NCBI GenBank assembly: GCA_964526695.1
Contig: CAZGJA010000058.1
Coordinates: forward strand, 1 to 64,000
Direction of reading: 5' to 3'
From: JABWBH01 sp964526695
Lineage (GTDB): Bacteria; Planctomycetota; Phycisphaerae; UBA1845
DNA length: 64,000 bases
The notes below the pieces were generated by a model. The model did not search any database. It was not told where the DNA came from and was given only the letters and a program-made list of their open reading frames with translations. This document shows, piece after piece, positions 50,973 through 60,816 of the stretch (positions are counted from its first letter, which is position 1; each line of letters begins with the position of its first letter). Made by a program: the position numbers and the translations under genes.

Positions 50973-52922
50973 CTAGCCCAAGTAATCCATCAATGACAGG
51001 TTCATCAAGCGTGAGTTTGTAAGAAGGCTCGCTTGAAGCACCGTCTGCGTGGACTGCAATTCTGTAATCGCGCGCGTAAAATCCAGATCCTCGACCTGCG
51101 ACAGGAACTGCTCGGTTGAAATCGAGGCGTCTTCCAACTGATGGAATTCCCGCTCGACACTTTGCGCCCTGGCGCCCACCAGGCCGTGCTGGCGCGCCAG
51201 ATCGTCCACAATGGTCTCCACGCGCTCGGCCGCAAGGGAAATGGCGCGGTCGTCGTCCGTTCGCAGCGCGGCGGTCAGCCGCATCATTGCGTCCAGCACT
51301 CCCGGAGCCGTGACGGGGTTGACATCGCGCCCGATGAGGGTTCCGTCCTCGGCCACGGTGGCGCGCGTAAGCCCGAGATCTTCCGCGGCGTACGAGCCCG
51401 TCGCATTCTCGATAATGATCGTGGCGCCCAGACTTGTGGTGCCGGAGATCGCGATGCCGTTGGTCTGTTCGTCCAGATCTGCCACCAGGCCCGCGGTGGC
51501 TTCCTTTGAGGCATCATTGATCTTCTCGATGACATCGTCCAATGTCAGCGCGCCGGCCAGCCTGACTTCAAGGATGACCGCGCCGGTATCATCTTTGAAC
51601 ACAAGGTCCGGCGCTTCCGCTTCGGAGGTCATTTCCACGCCGCGACCATAATTCATGTCAGAAAGCGGCGTGGTCAGGTCGAACGTGCGCAGTCCCAGGT
51701 TCGTGGCCGTGGCTCCGCCGTTTTCCGTGACGCGTAGATCCACGCCGGACACGCGGCTGTACAGGTCGATGGACGTTCCGTCCGCGCTGATCCTGGCCTC
51801 AACGTATGTATTGGAAGCGTTAATGGTGTTGAGCAGATCCTGAACGGTCTCCGCTGAGGACAAATCGATCACGGCGGACTTGGATCCGTTTGTGATAACC
51901 AGCCCGTTTTCCAGATCCAAAGTCGCGCCGCCCGCCAGAGCACTGATGGGGGTCAACGGGGTAAGTCGCGGCGACAGTCCGCCCGCCTCAAGTTCGCCCT
52001 GAATGGAGGTTTCCGAGGACAAACCGAGATCAGCGGCGAGCGTGGAGCTGACGCCATCCGCGACAACCACGGTCTTGGAACCTGAGTCGAGTTTCAATCC
52101 GACGTCCGTGAGAGTCGCCGTCAAACCCGATCCAGCCTCTGTCGCGGCGGCATTGATAAGCTCAACAACGTCCCCGATCGTGTCCGCGGTGCTCAAGTCA
52201 ACGGTGAACGACCCGACGCCGTCCGTCTCATCAAACGCAAGTGTGCCTTTGCGAATGCCCTGCCCCACGGCGCCGCTGAGGTCTTCCAGTCGTGTTTCCG
52301 GAAGCAGTTTGGGCGTCAAATCCGCGCTGCCTGACACGGATGCGGAAATGGCCCCATACAGCTCATTGCCCGGCATGGAAACGCTTTCCATGCGGCCATT
52401 GCCGACGTGCATTTCCAATGATTCGGTGTCCCCGAGATAGGCAATGCCTCCGCCCGCCTCCTGAAATCCCATGACATCCGAATCGCGCCCGGAGAACAGA
52501 TATCGCCCGCCGAACTGGCGATTGCCCACGTTGACCAGTTGATGAAGAATGGCGTCGAGCACTTCGGCTTCGGCCTCGCGCTCGGCTTCGCTGGTGAGGT
52601 TGCTGATGTTCTGCCCCGCCACGGCCTGCACTTGAGTGAGAAGGTCGCTGACTTCGCTGATGGCGGCGTCGGAGGCGGAAAGAAGATCCGAGGCCGTTCG
52701 CAGGTTGCCGCTGATCTGTTGCTGGCGCGCAAGCTGATCATGGAGGTCGCGTGCCCGCGCGGCCGCGGTGGGGTTTTCGCTCGGCGTCACAAAGGACCGA
52801 CCCGCGGCGATGCGCACTTCATTGAGGTAGAGCGACCTCTGATTGCGCGTGATCGCATCGACGGTGAGGTTCAGCCGCAGGTTCTGGCTGATGCGCGAGA
52901 TGTTGATCGGGCTGACTGACAT
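50973..52922 (-). CDS. flgL: Hook-filament junction protein FlgL, enlarged with flagellin-IN motifs
   Basis: 649 residues, about twice the usual FlgL (about 300). Second hook-associated protein, joining hook to filament. Start 52922 (MSVSPINISRISQN); an ATG at 52934 is an alternative. FlgL-like ends: TRNQRSLYLNEVRIAAGRSF and ENPTAAARARDLHDQL at the N-terminus, QVEDLDFTRAITELQSTQTV and LTNSRLMNLSLMDYLG at the C-terminus. The middle holds three flagellin hook-IN-type repeats: TIGDVVELINAA, TVQDLLNTINAS and TLDDVIEKINDA, each with following beta hairpins. These would form an extra exposed domain. Confidence 0.92.
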   Translation of the reverse strand: MSVSPINISRISQNLRLNLTVDAITRNQRSLYLNEVRIAAGRSFVTPSENPTAAARARDLHDQLARQQQISGNLRTASDLLSASDAAISEVSDLLTQVQAVAGQNISNLTSEAEREAEAEVLDAILHQLVNVGNRQFGGRYLFSGRDSDVMGFQEAGGGIAYLGDTESLEMHVGNGRMESVSMPGNELYGAISASVSGSADLTPKLLPETRLEDLSGAVGQGIRKGTLAFDETDGVGSFTVDLSTADTIGDVVELINAAATEAGSGLTATLTDVGLKLDSGSKTVVVADGVSSTLAADLGLSSETSIQGELEAGGLSPRLTPLTPISALAGGATLDLENGLVITNGSKSAVIDLSSAETVQDLLNTINASNTYVEARISADGTSIDLYSRVSGVDLRVTENGGATATNLGLRTFDLTTPLSDMNYGRGVEMTSEAEAPDLVFKDDTGAVILEVRLAGALTLDDVIEKINDASKEATAGLVADLDEQTNGIAISGTTSLGATIIIENATGSYAAEDLGLTRATVAEDGTLIGRDVNPVTAPGVLDAMMRLTAALRTDDDRAISLAAERVETIVDDLARQHGLVGARAQSVEREFHQLEDASISTEQFLSQVEDLDFTRAITELQSTQTVLQASLLTNSRLMNLSLMDYLG

Positions 52923-53087
52923 AGGCAATCTCATTCAACAGATGCGACGGGGCGGCAGCGACTTCCAGAGCCGCGCCCATCAGGAAGCGGTGATTCTCCG
53001 ACCAGTGATATCCTCATGCACGTCAAGAGAGTCGCACGGTCTCAGGTTAAACTGTGCCATGAGCGCCACTCAAATCGCAATTGCGTC

Positions 53088-54800
53088 CTACCTGAGGATG
53101 GTCATCAATTCTCCAATAAGCCGATCCACTACGCTGACGTAGCGCGAGGCGCCCTGGAACGCCCGTTCGAATTTGACGAGCTCGATCGCCTCCTCGTCGA
53201 GACTGACGCCGCTGATGCTCTCCTTCTGCGCGAGCAAGGCGGAGCGGATGCCGTCGGCGCTCTCCACGGCGGAGTTCACCGCCCCGGCGCGCACCGCCAC
53301 GTCATTGGTGATCGCGTTCAATCGCTCCTGAATTGCCGGTCCATTCGACGTGTCCGAGGGCGTGTCGAGGAGCTGCGACAGGCGAAAAGCGTTGGCCGCA
53401 TCGCCGCCGCGATTGACCGAGGATGCGGCTAGGAACTGTCCATTCGCCTGCACGGTCTCGTTGACGGCGATGTCCGCCGCGCCGCTACCGGTGAAGAACG
53501 TGTTGACGCCGAGCGCCGCCAGCACGCCGGAGGTGTCCTTCCTCGCCTGCTGACCGTCGTGGCCGAAGGTGAACGTGAACCCGGCGTCCGTCGAGAGTGC
53601 CAGCCTGTTGTCGGCCGTGATCTCCGCGTGCAGATGCTCAACGCCGTTAAGCTGATCGACGAGTGATTGCAACGATGCGTCGTCGTCGTTCAGGCCGTCG
53701 AGGTCCACGCTGACGACGTGAACGCTGAGGCCGCCCGGCGAGCCGTCGGAAAGCACGACGTGGAACGCACCGTTCTGGACGCTGGTAGGCAGGCCGGCTT
53801 CGTCGGTGTTGAGCACCGCGTCCGTGCGCGTCAGGCGCGTCGTGCCCTCAAGCTCGGTAAAGCCGGCCAATCCCTGGCCGTCGGCATGAACGCGGTTGAC
53901 TTCGGCGATCAGCGCGCCGGCGAATTCGTCCAGCTCTGCGAGTCGAGAGAAGGCGTGCTCGTCGCGCGCGGCCATCAGGCCGGCGATGCGTCCTCCGCGC
54001 GGGGAGATGACCGAGCCGCTGTCGGTGAAGACGACGCTCGTGCGCTTGTACCCATCCACGACGCGAGCCTGGGTGGACAGCCCGCGCGACAGACCGCCCT
54101 GAACGAGCGCTTCATTGCCGATGTACACATTGACGACGCCGTTGGGCTGCTCGCGCACGGTGACGTCCACCAGCGTGCCCAGGTCGCGCAGGACCGCGTC
54201 GCGCTGGTCGCGCAGTCCCGCGGCATCGCCCCGCGAGCGACCCTCGGCCACCATGATCCGCGCGTTCAAGTCCGCCACGCGTGCGGCGAGGCTGCCGGCT
54301 TCCTCCGTGAGGCCTTCGATTTGCTGATCGAGGCCTTCGCCCAGTTCGGCGACCTGCTCGCGAAGGCGACTGAGCGCCAACGCCAGTTCCTCGCCCTTGC
54401 GCACGGCGAGGCCGCGATCCGCCAGCGGATCCTTGCCGACTTGCTCGAACGCGCCAAAGAACTCAGAGAGCAGCGTGGGAATGCCCGTGCCGCCGACGTC
54501 ATCGAAGTATGTTTCCAGTTCAGCCAGACTCGATTGCTGTGCACTGAGTGATTCGACTTCGCCGGTCGCGAGGCGCAGACGGTTCTCCAAAGCGTTGTCG
54601 ATGTTGCGGCGGATGTCAGTGAGGGCGACGCCGGCGCCGGGCTGGAGCGCGCCGCCGCCGAGGTTTGGCAGCGGATCCAATTGCGGCGTTAGGCGCGTGT
54701 AATCCGCGCTGCCTGCGCCGCTGATGTTTCCGCCGACGACTTGCAGAGCGCTCTGGTATCCCAGCAGCGCGTTTCGGCCTATGTGCAGTGCAGAGTTCAT
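53088..54800 (-). CDS. flgK: Hook-filament junction protein FlgK (HAP1)
   Basis: 570 residues, normal for FlgK. First hook-associated protein, between hook and FlgL. N-terminal rod/hook-type motif ALLGYQSALQVVGGNISGAG, long D1 helices (ATGEVESLSAQQSSLAELET), and the C-terminal SGVSLDEEAIELVKFERAFQ motif shared by rod-hook axial proteins, here with VSLDEEAIEL as in FlgK. Starts 112 bases after flgN; the gap to flgL is 165 bases with no gene. Confidence 0.95.
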   Translation of the reverse strand: MNSALHIGRNALLGYQSALQVVGGNISGAGSADYTRLTPQLDPLPNLGGGALQPGAGVALTDIRRNIDNALENRLRLATGEVESLSAQQSSLAELETYFDDVGGTGIPTLLSEFFGAFEQVGKDPLADRGLAVRKGEELALALSRLREQVAELGEGLDQQIEGLTEEAGSLAARVADLNARIMVAEGRSRGDAAGLRDQRDAVLRDLGTLVDVTVREQPNGVVNVYIGNEALVQGGLSRGLSTQARVVDGYKRTSVVFTDSGSVISPRGGRIAGLMAARDEHAFSRLAELDEFAGALIAEVNRVHADGQGLAGFTELEGTTRLTRTDAVLNTDEAGLPTSVQNGAFHVVLSDGSPGGLSVHVVSVDLDGLNDDDASLQSLVDQLNGVEHLHAEITADNRLALSTDAGFTFTFGHDGQQARKDTSGVLAALGVNTFFTGSGAADIAVNETVQANGQFLAASSVNRGGDAANAFRLSQLLDTPSDTSNGPAIQERLNAITNDVAVRAGAVNSAVESADGIRSALLAQKESISGVSLDEEAIELVKFERAFQGASRYVSVVDRLIGELMTILR

Positions 54801-54912
54801 TTCAAGCGTGCTCCAGAGCTGTCCGCCGACGACTCGATCTCAAATCCGAAACGAAAAAGTCCTCGCTGCGCAGCCAGCACCTTCTCCCACTCATCCCCGA
54901 CCCATCGACCCA

Positions 54913-55431
54913 TCACCCGACGGCATCCACAAGCTTGTGTTCCAGGCCCGACACCAGGTTGCCGTTGTGGGCATATCCCAGTGCGTTGCAGCCGGTCTGA
55001 CGCACCGACTCGAATATGCGCTCGAAATGCCGCACCATTTCCCGGCTGATGGCGCCGGCCAGGCGGTTGGCTTTGGCCAGCTTAACCGCCACGCCGCGAA
55101 GTGATTGTGCCGCGGTCATGAGTTTCGCGGCGCCGGCCTGGTCAAGTCGAACGGCAAGCTGTGACGCGGTGAGCTTGCGCGCCTGCGGCCCAGACATTCC
55201 CAGCTCTCGTCCGATCTGATCCATCAGCAGCCGGCGGCAGCTCTCACGCTCCTGTACGCGCTCGATCAAATCGCCCTCTCGTTCAACAATCATCGCCAGC
55301 GCGTCTCGATTCGCGCTTCGCAGCGCGTCCACCTTCGCGTTGACGGTTTCCAACAGTTCGCCGTGCAGCGCGTGAAGATCCTCCAGAAGGCGCAACAAGT
55401 CCCGCAGACGGCTTCGCAGATTGTGACTCAC
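54913..55431 (-). CDS. flgN: Flagellar secretion chaperone FlgN
   Basis: 172 residues, GTG start at 55431 overlapping the previous stop (GTGA). Chaperone of the hook-associated proteins FlgK and FlgL. All-helical, with the FlgN-type N-terminal coiled coil (RLRDLLRLLEDLHALHGELL, EREGDLIERVQERE) and the KLAKANRLAGAISREMV helix. It sits immediately before flgK and flgL, its expected clients. Confidence 0.88.
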   Translation of the reverse strand: MSHNLRSRLRDLLRLLEDLHALHGELLETVNAKVDALRSANRDALAMIVEREGDLIERVQERESCRRLLMDQIGRELGMSGPQARKLTASQLAVRLDQAGAAKLMTAAQSLRGVAVKLAKANRLAGAISREMVRHFERIFESVRQTGCNALGYAHNGNLVSGLEHKLVDAVG

Positions 55432-55763
55432 GCTTTCCCTCCTTCGTGCGCCGCCGGCCTTGCCCGATCGACGCGCGCCTGCTGACGAATCAAGTGCCCA
55501 TAAAGCGCATCCGCGAGGCCGCCGCGCTCACGGTTCCCCATCTTCTCCGCATACAGGGCGTCAAGCTGCCCGCCGAATGCGGACTCCGCCCGCCCGCCGG
55601 AAATCAGGCCGCTCTTCATCGAGCTGTTGCGCGCCTGCGCCATCAGCGTTCCGTAGAACACGTGTGCGGTCATTTGGCGCGTCACCTCGCGCAATGGCTT
55701 TGACTCCGCCAATGGCGGCGCGAGCGGCATTTCCCGAATAGCCTGTGTTGGCCGAATCATCAT
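55428..55763 (-). CDS. Rod-binding protein (FlgJ N-terminal domain type)
   Basis: 111 residues. Corresponds to the rod-capping domain of FlgJ (AHVFYGTLMAQARNSSMKSG and GGRAESAFGGQLDALYAEKM) without the muramidase half found in enterobacteria, as is usual outside proteobacteria. It overlaps flgI upstream (ATGA) and flgN downstream (GTGA), so translation is tightly coupled. Probably helps rod assembly in the periplasm; a separate peptidoglycan hydrolase would be needed. Confidence 0.87.
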   Translation of the reverse strand: MMIRPTQAIREMPLAPPLAESKPLREVTRQMTAHVFYGTLMAQARNSSMKSGLISGGRAESAFGGQLDALYAEKMGNRERGGLADALYGHLIRQQARVDRARPAAHEGGKA

Positions 55764-57016
55764 CCCTCGTCGTGCACCTTTGCGTGAAGATTCCCAGACT
55801 GCTCCAAAGTGGTGAGAATCTGGACACGGCTCTCAAAGGGAACCTTGAGGCGATTGAGCGCTTCCAACAGTTGATTCATGTTGCCCTGCCGGGCGGCAAC
55901 TTCATCCAGTGGAACGAACACCTGGGGTTCGGTGCTGGTCGTGGACGCGGCGCCGTTTGCTGGGGGGGCGACGGTCAAGGTCAATCCCTGGTGCGACACG
56001 ACGGTGGGGGAGATCTTCACATCGCCGCTTACGACAATGGTTTGCAGCTTGCGGTTGATGGTCACCCGCGCCTCGTTGGAGTCCATAAGCAAAGGCAACT
56101 GGGTAACGTCGCGAATAAAGCTCGCCGGATCGTCGTACTGCACCTGCGGGAGCAGCACAACAATGTTCTTGGAGTCGATGGCCAGAGCCGCCCGGCCACC
56201 GGTTTCGGTGGTTTCTTCCTCGCCCAGCGCCGTCTTGACTTCATTGTCCACGGCTGTGGCGACGGCCGCAGCGGCGCTCCAGCCGGCGTGGGATTCGGTA
56301 AGCACAAGGGTAATGTAACGGCGGCTGGAATGAATCCAACTGCTGGTCAACCCCGCGTTCTGCAGGTCCGCGCCGCTGACCACGACATTATGGAAGACGT
56401 CTTCTTCCATCAGTGCCCCGCCGCGGATGACGCCGGTCGTTGGATGCTTAGGATCCTGCAGTTCGATGGGGCCGGTGGCCTTGGCGAGCACGGCGGCGAC
56501 GGCCGGATCATCATAAACCATGGGCGCTACGAGGAGGTGGCCTCCCTCGAGGCTCTTCGCCGCGTATGCGGAAACGAAGACGTCAATCCGCTCACCCTCG
56601 CGGATGCCTTCCTCTGGGATGAACGCCTGCAATCGCACGATGGCGGCGTCTTTGGCGTCCTTGATGTCGTCCAGAGTTTCCACATTGGCGGCGAAGTAAT
56701 TGAGTTCGCGAGCAAGCGCCTGCATGGTCGGCAGGAACTTCGCCCCGTCGCCGCTCTGCTTCAGGCCGGTGACCAGGCCCATGCCGATGAGCGTGTTGCG
56801 ACCCAGGCCGTGGACTCTTGTGACGTCGCCGACTCGCGCGGTGACCGGCTGGCCCCAGGCGCCGCCGGAAAAAGCCGCAAGGGCGAGCAGGAGGGGCAGG
56901 ACGCGGTTGCAAAGTCTTGCTGGGCAGCTCGCTTGTTCGCGAGTTGCAGAGCGTTGCAAAGTCTTAGGGTGCCGCATTGATTTCATTCCCGGGTTGTTGC
57001 TGGTCTTGCAATCCAT
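55760..57016 (-). CDS. flgI: Flagellar P-ring protein FlgI
   Basis: 418 residues from ATG 57016; ATGs at 56986 and 56977 are alternatives since none has a clear Shine-Dalgarno. Forms the peptidoglycan-layer ring around the rod. A signal peptide (RVLPLLLALAAFSGGAWG) precedes the FlgI core: TRVHGLGRNTLIGMGLVTGL, LNYFAANVETLDDIKDAKDA, then IDVFVSAYAAKSLEGGHLLV and IVVSGDVKISPTVVSHQGLT. Presence of P- and L-ring genes implies a Gram-negative-type envelope with an outer membrane. Confidence 0.94.
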   Translation of the reverse strand: MDCKTSNNPGMKSMRHPKTLQRSATREQASCPARLCNRVLPLLLALAAFSGGAWGQPVTARVGDVTRVHGLGRNTLIGMGLVTGLKQSGDGAKFLPTMQALARELNYFAANVETLDDIKDAKDAAIVRLQAFIPEEGIREGERIDVFVSAYAAKSLEGGHLLVAPMVYDDPAVAAVLAKATGPIELQDPKHPTTGVIRGGALMEEDVFHNVVVSGADLQNAGLTSSWIHSSRRYITLVLTESHAGWSAAAAVATAVDNEVKTALGEEETTETGGRAALAIDSKNIVVLLPQVQYDDPASFIRDVTQLPLLMDSNEARVTINRKLQTIVVSGDVKISPTVVSHQGLTLTVAPPANGAASTTSTEPQVFVPLDEVAARQGNMNQLLEALNRLKVPFESRVQILTTLEQSGNLHAKVHDEG

Positions 57017-57062
57017 GCTGATTGACCTGCGAAGCGTATCGACAGGGCGGCAGCGAACGGCG

Positions 57063-57776
57063 CTAGAACGGCTTGACCGAATCCAATATCTTGGAAAGCC
57101 ATCCTCTGCGCGCGCCGTCGTTGACCACGCCGTTGTTTTCAATCTTGATGCGCTTGTCGGCCATGTCCGTGCTGAGCACGCTGTCATCGGCGGAGAGCTT
57201 CTTGCGGCTGCAGGTGCCGGTCAGCGTAATGAGATTCTTTTCCTCTCCATGCTCAATCTGCGCCGTGGCACAGAGGACGAGGTTGCCATTGGGTTTGATG
57301 TCGACAATCTCTCCCGTCAAGCGTGTCACAAGCCTGTTCTCGCTGGAGACGTCGGCCTCGTTCTTGCGGTTCTGCTTGTATTTGTAATCTACATTGGGCT
57401 TGCCGCGTGCGAATCCCGTCGAGCCGAGACCTCCGTCGATCGGTTTGAAGAAGGCCTCAAGCTCGCTTTGCACCTGAAAGTCGTTCTTGGACTGTGAATC
57501 CGCGTCGGACTTGAAGGACAATTGCTCGCGGACAATGATAGTGACGTGGTCGCCCACGGCGAAGACGCGCGGCGGCTTCGGCTCTACGGAAATCAGTGAG
57601 CGCTTCTGCACCGCCGGATGGATGCGTGGAGCGGGTTCCGCGTCGGCGCGGGCGGCGACGACCGGAGCTTCCTCGATCACGCGCTGTCGGGCGCGCTTTC
57701 CCAGCGAGGAGGTTTGGCCCAGCGCAACGTGCGCACAGACGATTGCGACGCAAAAGCATGTTTTCAGACAAACCAT
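57063..57776 (-). CDS. flgH: Flagellar L-ring protein FlgH
   Basis: 237 residues from ATG 57776 (GGGAG seven bases upstream). Outer-membrane ring of the flagellum. Signal sequence FCVAIVCAHVALGQ, then the FlgH core RVFAVGDHVTIIVREQLSFK, DSQSKNDFQVQSELEAFFK, and the C-terminal VTRLTGEIVDIKPNGNLVL. The normal lipobox Cys is not convincing (AIVC only), so lipidation is uncertain. Confidence 0.93.
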   Translation of the reverse strand: MVCLKTCFCVAIVCAHVALGQTSSLGKRARQRVIEEAPVVAARADAEPAPRIHPAVQKRSLISVEPKPPRVFAVGDHVTIIVREQLSFKSDADSQSKNDFQVQSELEAFFKPIDGGLGSTGFARGKPNVDYKYKQNRKNEADVSSENRLVTRLTGEIVDIKPNGNLVLCATAQIEHGEEKNLITLTGTCSRKKLSADDSVLSTDMADKRIKIENNGVVNDGARRGWLSKILDSVKPF

Positions 57777-57821
57777 ATACAAACTCCCAATGCGAAGGCA
57801 CACACGATCGATGCGGTGCGG

Positions 57822-59036
57822 TCATTTCCGGGCGAGACGAGGCGGGCTTTGATCGAGCGGCTTGCTCGAAGATCGCTGGAACGGCGATTTCGTCGAAGGA
57901 GGGGGAGGAATTACGCTCGTCACCGTGATTTCCCCAGGACCGCTCACCATACCGGCAAGCTGCTCATCCTTGCGATCCAGCAGCGTGACACGAACCACGT
58001 CGCCGGATGCACCGCCGGCCTGCGCTTCACCAATGCTTTCGAGTCGAATGCCGCCGACCAGCGCCAGGACGCGCACGAGCTGTCCGCGACTGACCAAAGG
58101 CACGGCTGAAAGCTGCGTGGGATCGATGGCTTCGCCTTGCGCGAAGAACCTGCCGGCGCGGCGACCCAGCACGAGCGCCGTATCCGCCACCGTTGCGGCC
58201 GATGCGGTTTGCGAAGGCACCTCATCCAGACAAACATCCTCCGGCACGACGAGTGCGTCTTTGAGGATGGGTCTGGCGGCCACGAGCACTTCGCGCACGA
58301 CGGTTACATCCGCACGCACCGTGAGGCTCTGCACGCGGCGGTCATGCTGAAACACATCCACCTCATAACTGACCGAGCCGAGGACTGCTCCAGTGCGACG
58401 GACGAGACGGAATTGGAACGGCGGAGTGGTCATGTCCAGCAGGCTCTGGTCGGCCTGGGCAAACGCCAACCGGGCGCGCCCGCCGAACTTTTCGGTTTCC
58501 TCGCTGGCTTTCTCTTCGAGGAATTGACGAAGGGATTGAGCACCCGCTTGGACTGCCGACTCCGGAAGGGTAGGATTGCGGACCGCGACGCTGGATGCCT
58601 GGGCTAGTGCCGAGGGGATAGGGGTGCCCAGCGGTCGGGTTACGGCGCACGTTGTCGAGCCGACCAGGCGCAGGCGCGACGACTTGGAATCATGTTCTGC
58701 AAGTGCGGCGCGAATGCGGTCGAGGTGAATCAGGCGCGATCCGCCCGGGGGGGGGGACTGCGCCACTGGAATGGAGCGGATGCGATCCGTCTCCTCCGCC
58801 GTCAGGCCCGCGGCTTCGCAGGCATCTCCTATGAGAACCTGTTCTCCGGTGCAGACCGCGGTTGGATGGACACGGAGCGTTCCTGTCTGAGCCTGTGTGG
58901 ACGCGGTCGAGTTTGCAAAAAGTGTGCAAACCACAGCAAGCAGCGCGGACCGCAACCTGCTGCAGGCGTCGGTTGTCCGGTGGGTCCCAGGCCGCGCTGA
59001 GCGATTCGCACTCGACGGTCCACTCATGTTACGCAT
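57822..59036 (-). CDS. flgA: Flagellar P-ring assembly chaperone FlgA
   Basis: 404 residues from ATG 59036 (GGAGG eight bases upstream); the frame continues to 59069. Periplasmic chaperone for FlgI. A signal peptide (SALLAVVCTLFANSTASTQA) is followed by an N-terminal domain longer than in E. coli FlgA (219 residues in total) and the C-terminal SAF/ChapFlgA module: VVREVLVAARPILKDALVVP, LGRRAGRFFAQGEAIDPTQL, VSRGQLVRVLALVGGIRLES. The last 30 residues are Pro/Ser-rich. Confidence 0.9.
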   Translation of the reverse strand: MRNMSGPSSANRSARPGTHRTTDACSRLRSALLAVVCTLFANSTASTQAQTGTLRVHPTAVCTGEQVLIGDACEAAGLTAEETDRIRSIPVAQSPPPGGSRLIHLDRIRAALAEHDSKSSRLRLVGSTTCAVTRPLGTPIPSALAQASSVAVRNPTLPESAVQAGAQSLRQFLEEKASEETEKFGGRARLAFAQADQSLLDMTTPPFQFRLVRRTGAVLGSVSYEVDVFQHDRRVQSLTVRADVTVVREVLVAARPILKDALVVPEDVCLDEVPSQTASAATVADTALVLGRRAGRFFAQGEAIDPTQLSAVPLVSRGQLVRVLALVGGIRLESIGEAQAGGASGDVVRVTLLDRKDEQLAGMVSGPGEITVTSVIPPPPSTKSPFQRSSSKPLDQSPPRLARK

Positions 59037-59112
59037 CACGACGGCCTCCATGCCTGTCTCAAGGGCCATAGAACACGCTCAGTGCAGGGTCATCATGCCC
59101 CGCGAGAAGTCA

Positions 59113-59919
59113 TTACCTGCGCAGCGTCGTCACCACTTCCAGCGACTCGTCCGCTGATTTGATCGACTGACTGTTCAGCTCGAAGGCCCGTTGAGATTGA
59201 ATGAGGTCGATTAATTCTCGCACGGGATCCACATTGCTCATTTCCAATTGCCCCTGATTAATGGCGCCCATGCCATCCTGGTTGGGCGTCCCGGTGACGG
59301 AGGCGCCCGATGCATCATTGGCAATGTACAAGTTGCGCCCGATCTGCTTCAGGCCTTCAGGGTTGACGAAGCGAGCCAGCTCAATCTGACCCACGGTGGT
59401 CAGCGTGTTGGAACCGGCAAGCCGGGCGCGGACTTCACCATTGCGCCCGACGACGATTTCGGTGGCTTCCGCGGGCACGTTGACGGGAGGTTCGAGAATG
59501 GCGCCATCGCTGTTGGCCAAAACGATGTTGCCTTCCGGATTGCGGACGAAGTTGCCCGCACGACTGTAGGCGATCACTTCGGTCCCGTCATGGACGGTGC
59601 GAACCTGGAAGAACCCCTGGCCTTCGATCTGCAAGTCATAGGGTTTGCCCGTGGTGTCCACGGACCCCTGGCTGAAATTGATCTGCGTGCCGGACACTTT
59701 CACGCCGGTGCCCACCTGAATGCCGTGCGGAATCGGCTCGTCGTCGAGATTGGGGATGCCCGGCTCGCGCTTGATCTGATACAGCAGGTCTTCGAAGTTT
59801 ACACGGGAGCGCTTGAAACCCACGGTGTTGATGTTCGACAGATTGTTGGCGACGACGTTGAGCTTTTCGTCGAGCGCCCTCATGCCGGAAGCCGCCGAAT
59901 GCAGTGCTGTTACACCCAT
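59113..59919 (-). CDS. flgG: Flagellar distal rod protein FlgG
   Basis: 268 residues (E. coli 260). Start 59919 with AGAGG five bases upstream. Builds the distal rod through the P and L rings. N-terminal ALHSAASGMRALDEKLNVVA and NNLSNINTVGFKRSRVNFED, the FlgG-specific insertion YQIKREPGIP, IEGQGFFQV, and the C-terminal DLIQSQRAFELNSQSIKSAD motif are diagnostic. Confidence 0.96.
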   Translation of the reverse strand: MGVTALHSAASGMRALDEKLNVVANNLSNINTVGFKRSRVNFEDLLYQIKREPGIPNLDDEPIPHGIQVGTGVKVSGTQINFSQGSVDTTGKPYDLQIEGQGFFQVRTVHDGTEVIAYSRAGNFVRNPEGNIVLANSDGAILEPPVNVPAEATEIVVGRNGEVRARLAGSNTLTTVGQIELARFVNPEGLKQIGRNLYIANDASGASVTGTPNQDGMGAINQGQLEMSNVDPVRELIDLIQSQRAFELNSQSIKSADESLEVVTTLRR

Positions 59920-60051
59920 GTCAACCTCTTGCCACAAAGCCCGGGCTGCATGACATTGATCACGACACGCCCGCGAATCTTTTCAGTGCCTCTGCCCGGC
60001 CTGCCGGACAATCGGAAGTGCGGTCGTGCCTGAGCTCATGCTCCCACACGG

Positions 60052-60816
60052 TTACGCGACGCGACCGACCGACTGGATCAAGCGACCCATCGACTCATCC
60101 TGCAGCGTCAGCAGACGCGCGTTAATCTCATACGCTCTTTGAACTTCGATCATGCCGGTCAGTCCCTTGATGGCGTCAAACGTGGACTGTTCCAATACAT
60201 TGGGGACGACCTTTGCCGTCGCCGGGATCTGCTCCGCCTCGCCGGCCTCAAAGAGGTTGGATCCCACTTTGCGAAGGCGATTCAGGTCGGCGAAGGACGT
60301 CACGCCGATGCGTCCGATCTCGGCGCCATCCTGCTGGACCACACCGTCGCCGGTGATCGACACTTCGCCGCCGCCTTCCTGACGGCGAATCGGCGAGCCG
60401 GCACGATCCAGCACGCGAAGCTGGCCGTCGCCGGCACTCAGCACCAGTTCCCCGTTCGCGTTGAACGTCATCCGTCCGTCGCGCGTGTAGCGCACCCGGT
60501 CGCCGTCCTGGACCGCGAAAAATCCATCTCCCTCAATGGCAGCGTCGAGCGGTTGCCCGGTGTGTTCGATCGCGCCCTGCTGGAAGCTGTGAACCGTGGG
60601 TCGCACGCTCAGCCCGCCGCTCATGCCGTCGAGCACCGGATGCCGCATCGAAAGAGCCCCGGGCGCCATGCGACTGGCGACCGGTCGTTGTGAGAACACG
60701 GCGAGATCGTGCTTGAAGCCGTGCGTGTCGGCGTTGGCCAGGTTGTTCGCCATGATGTTCTGGCGATACTCGTTGGCCTGCATGCCGGCGGTGGAAAGAT
60801 AAGCGCCGTAGGTCAT
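60052..60816 (-). CDS. flgF: Flagellar proximal rod protein FlgF
   Basis: 254 residues, GGAG eight bases before ATG 60816. Rod protein of the FlgF/FlgG family: GAYLSTAGMQANEYRQNIMA, NNLANADTHGFKHDL, IEGDGFFAVQDGD, and the C-terminal MIEVQRAYEINARLLTLQDE. It lacks the FlgG YQ insertion near residue 50 and lies directly before flgG, which supports FlgF. Its start overlaps the upstream small gene by four bases. Confidence 0.88.
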   Translation of the reverse strand: MTYGAYLSTAGMQANEYRQNIMANNLANADTHGFKHDLAVFSQRPVASRMAPGALSMRHPVLDGMSGGLSVRPTVHSFQQGAIEHTGQPLDAAIEGDGFFAVQDGDRVRYTRDGRMTFNANGELVLSAGDGQLRVLDRAGSPIRRQEGGGEVSITGDGVVQQDGAEIGRIGVTSFADLNRLRKVGSNLFEAGEAEQIPATAKVVPNVLEQSTFDAIKGLTGMIEVQRAYEINARLLTLQDESMGRLIQSVGRVA

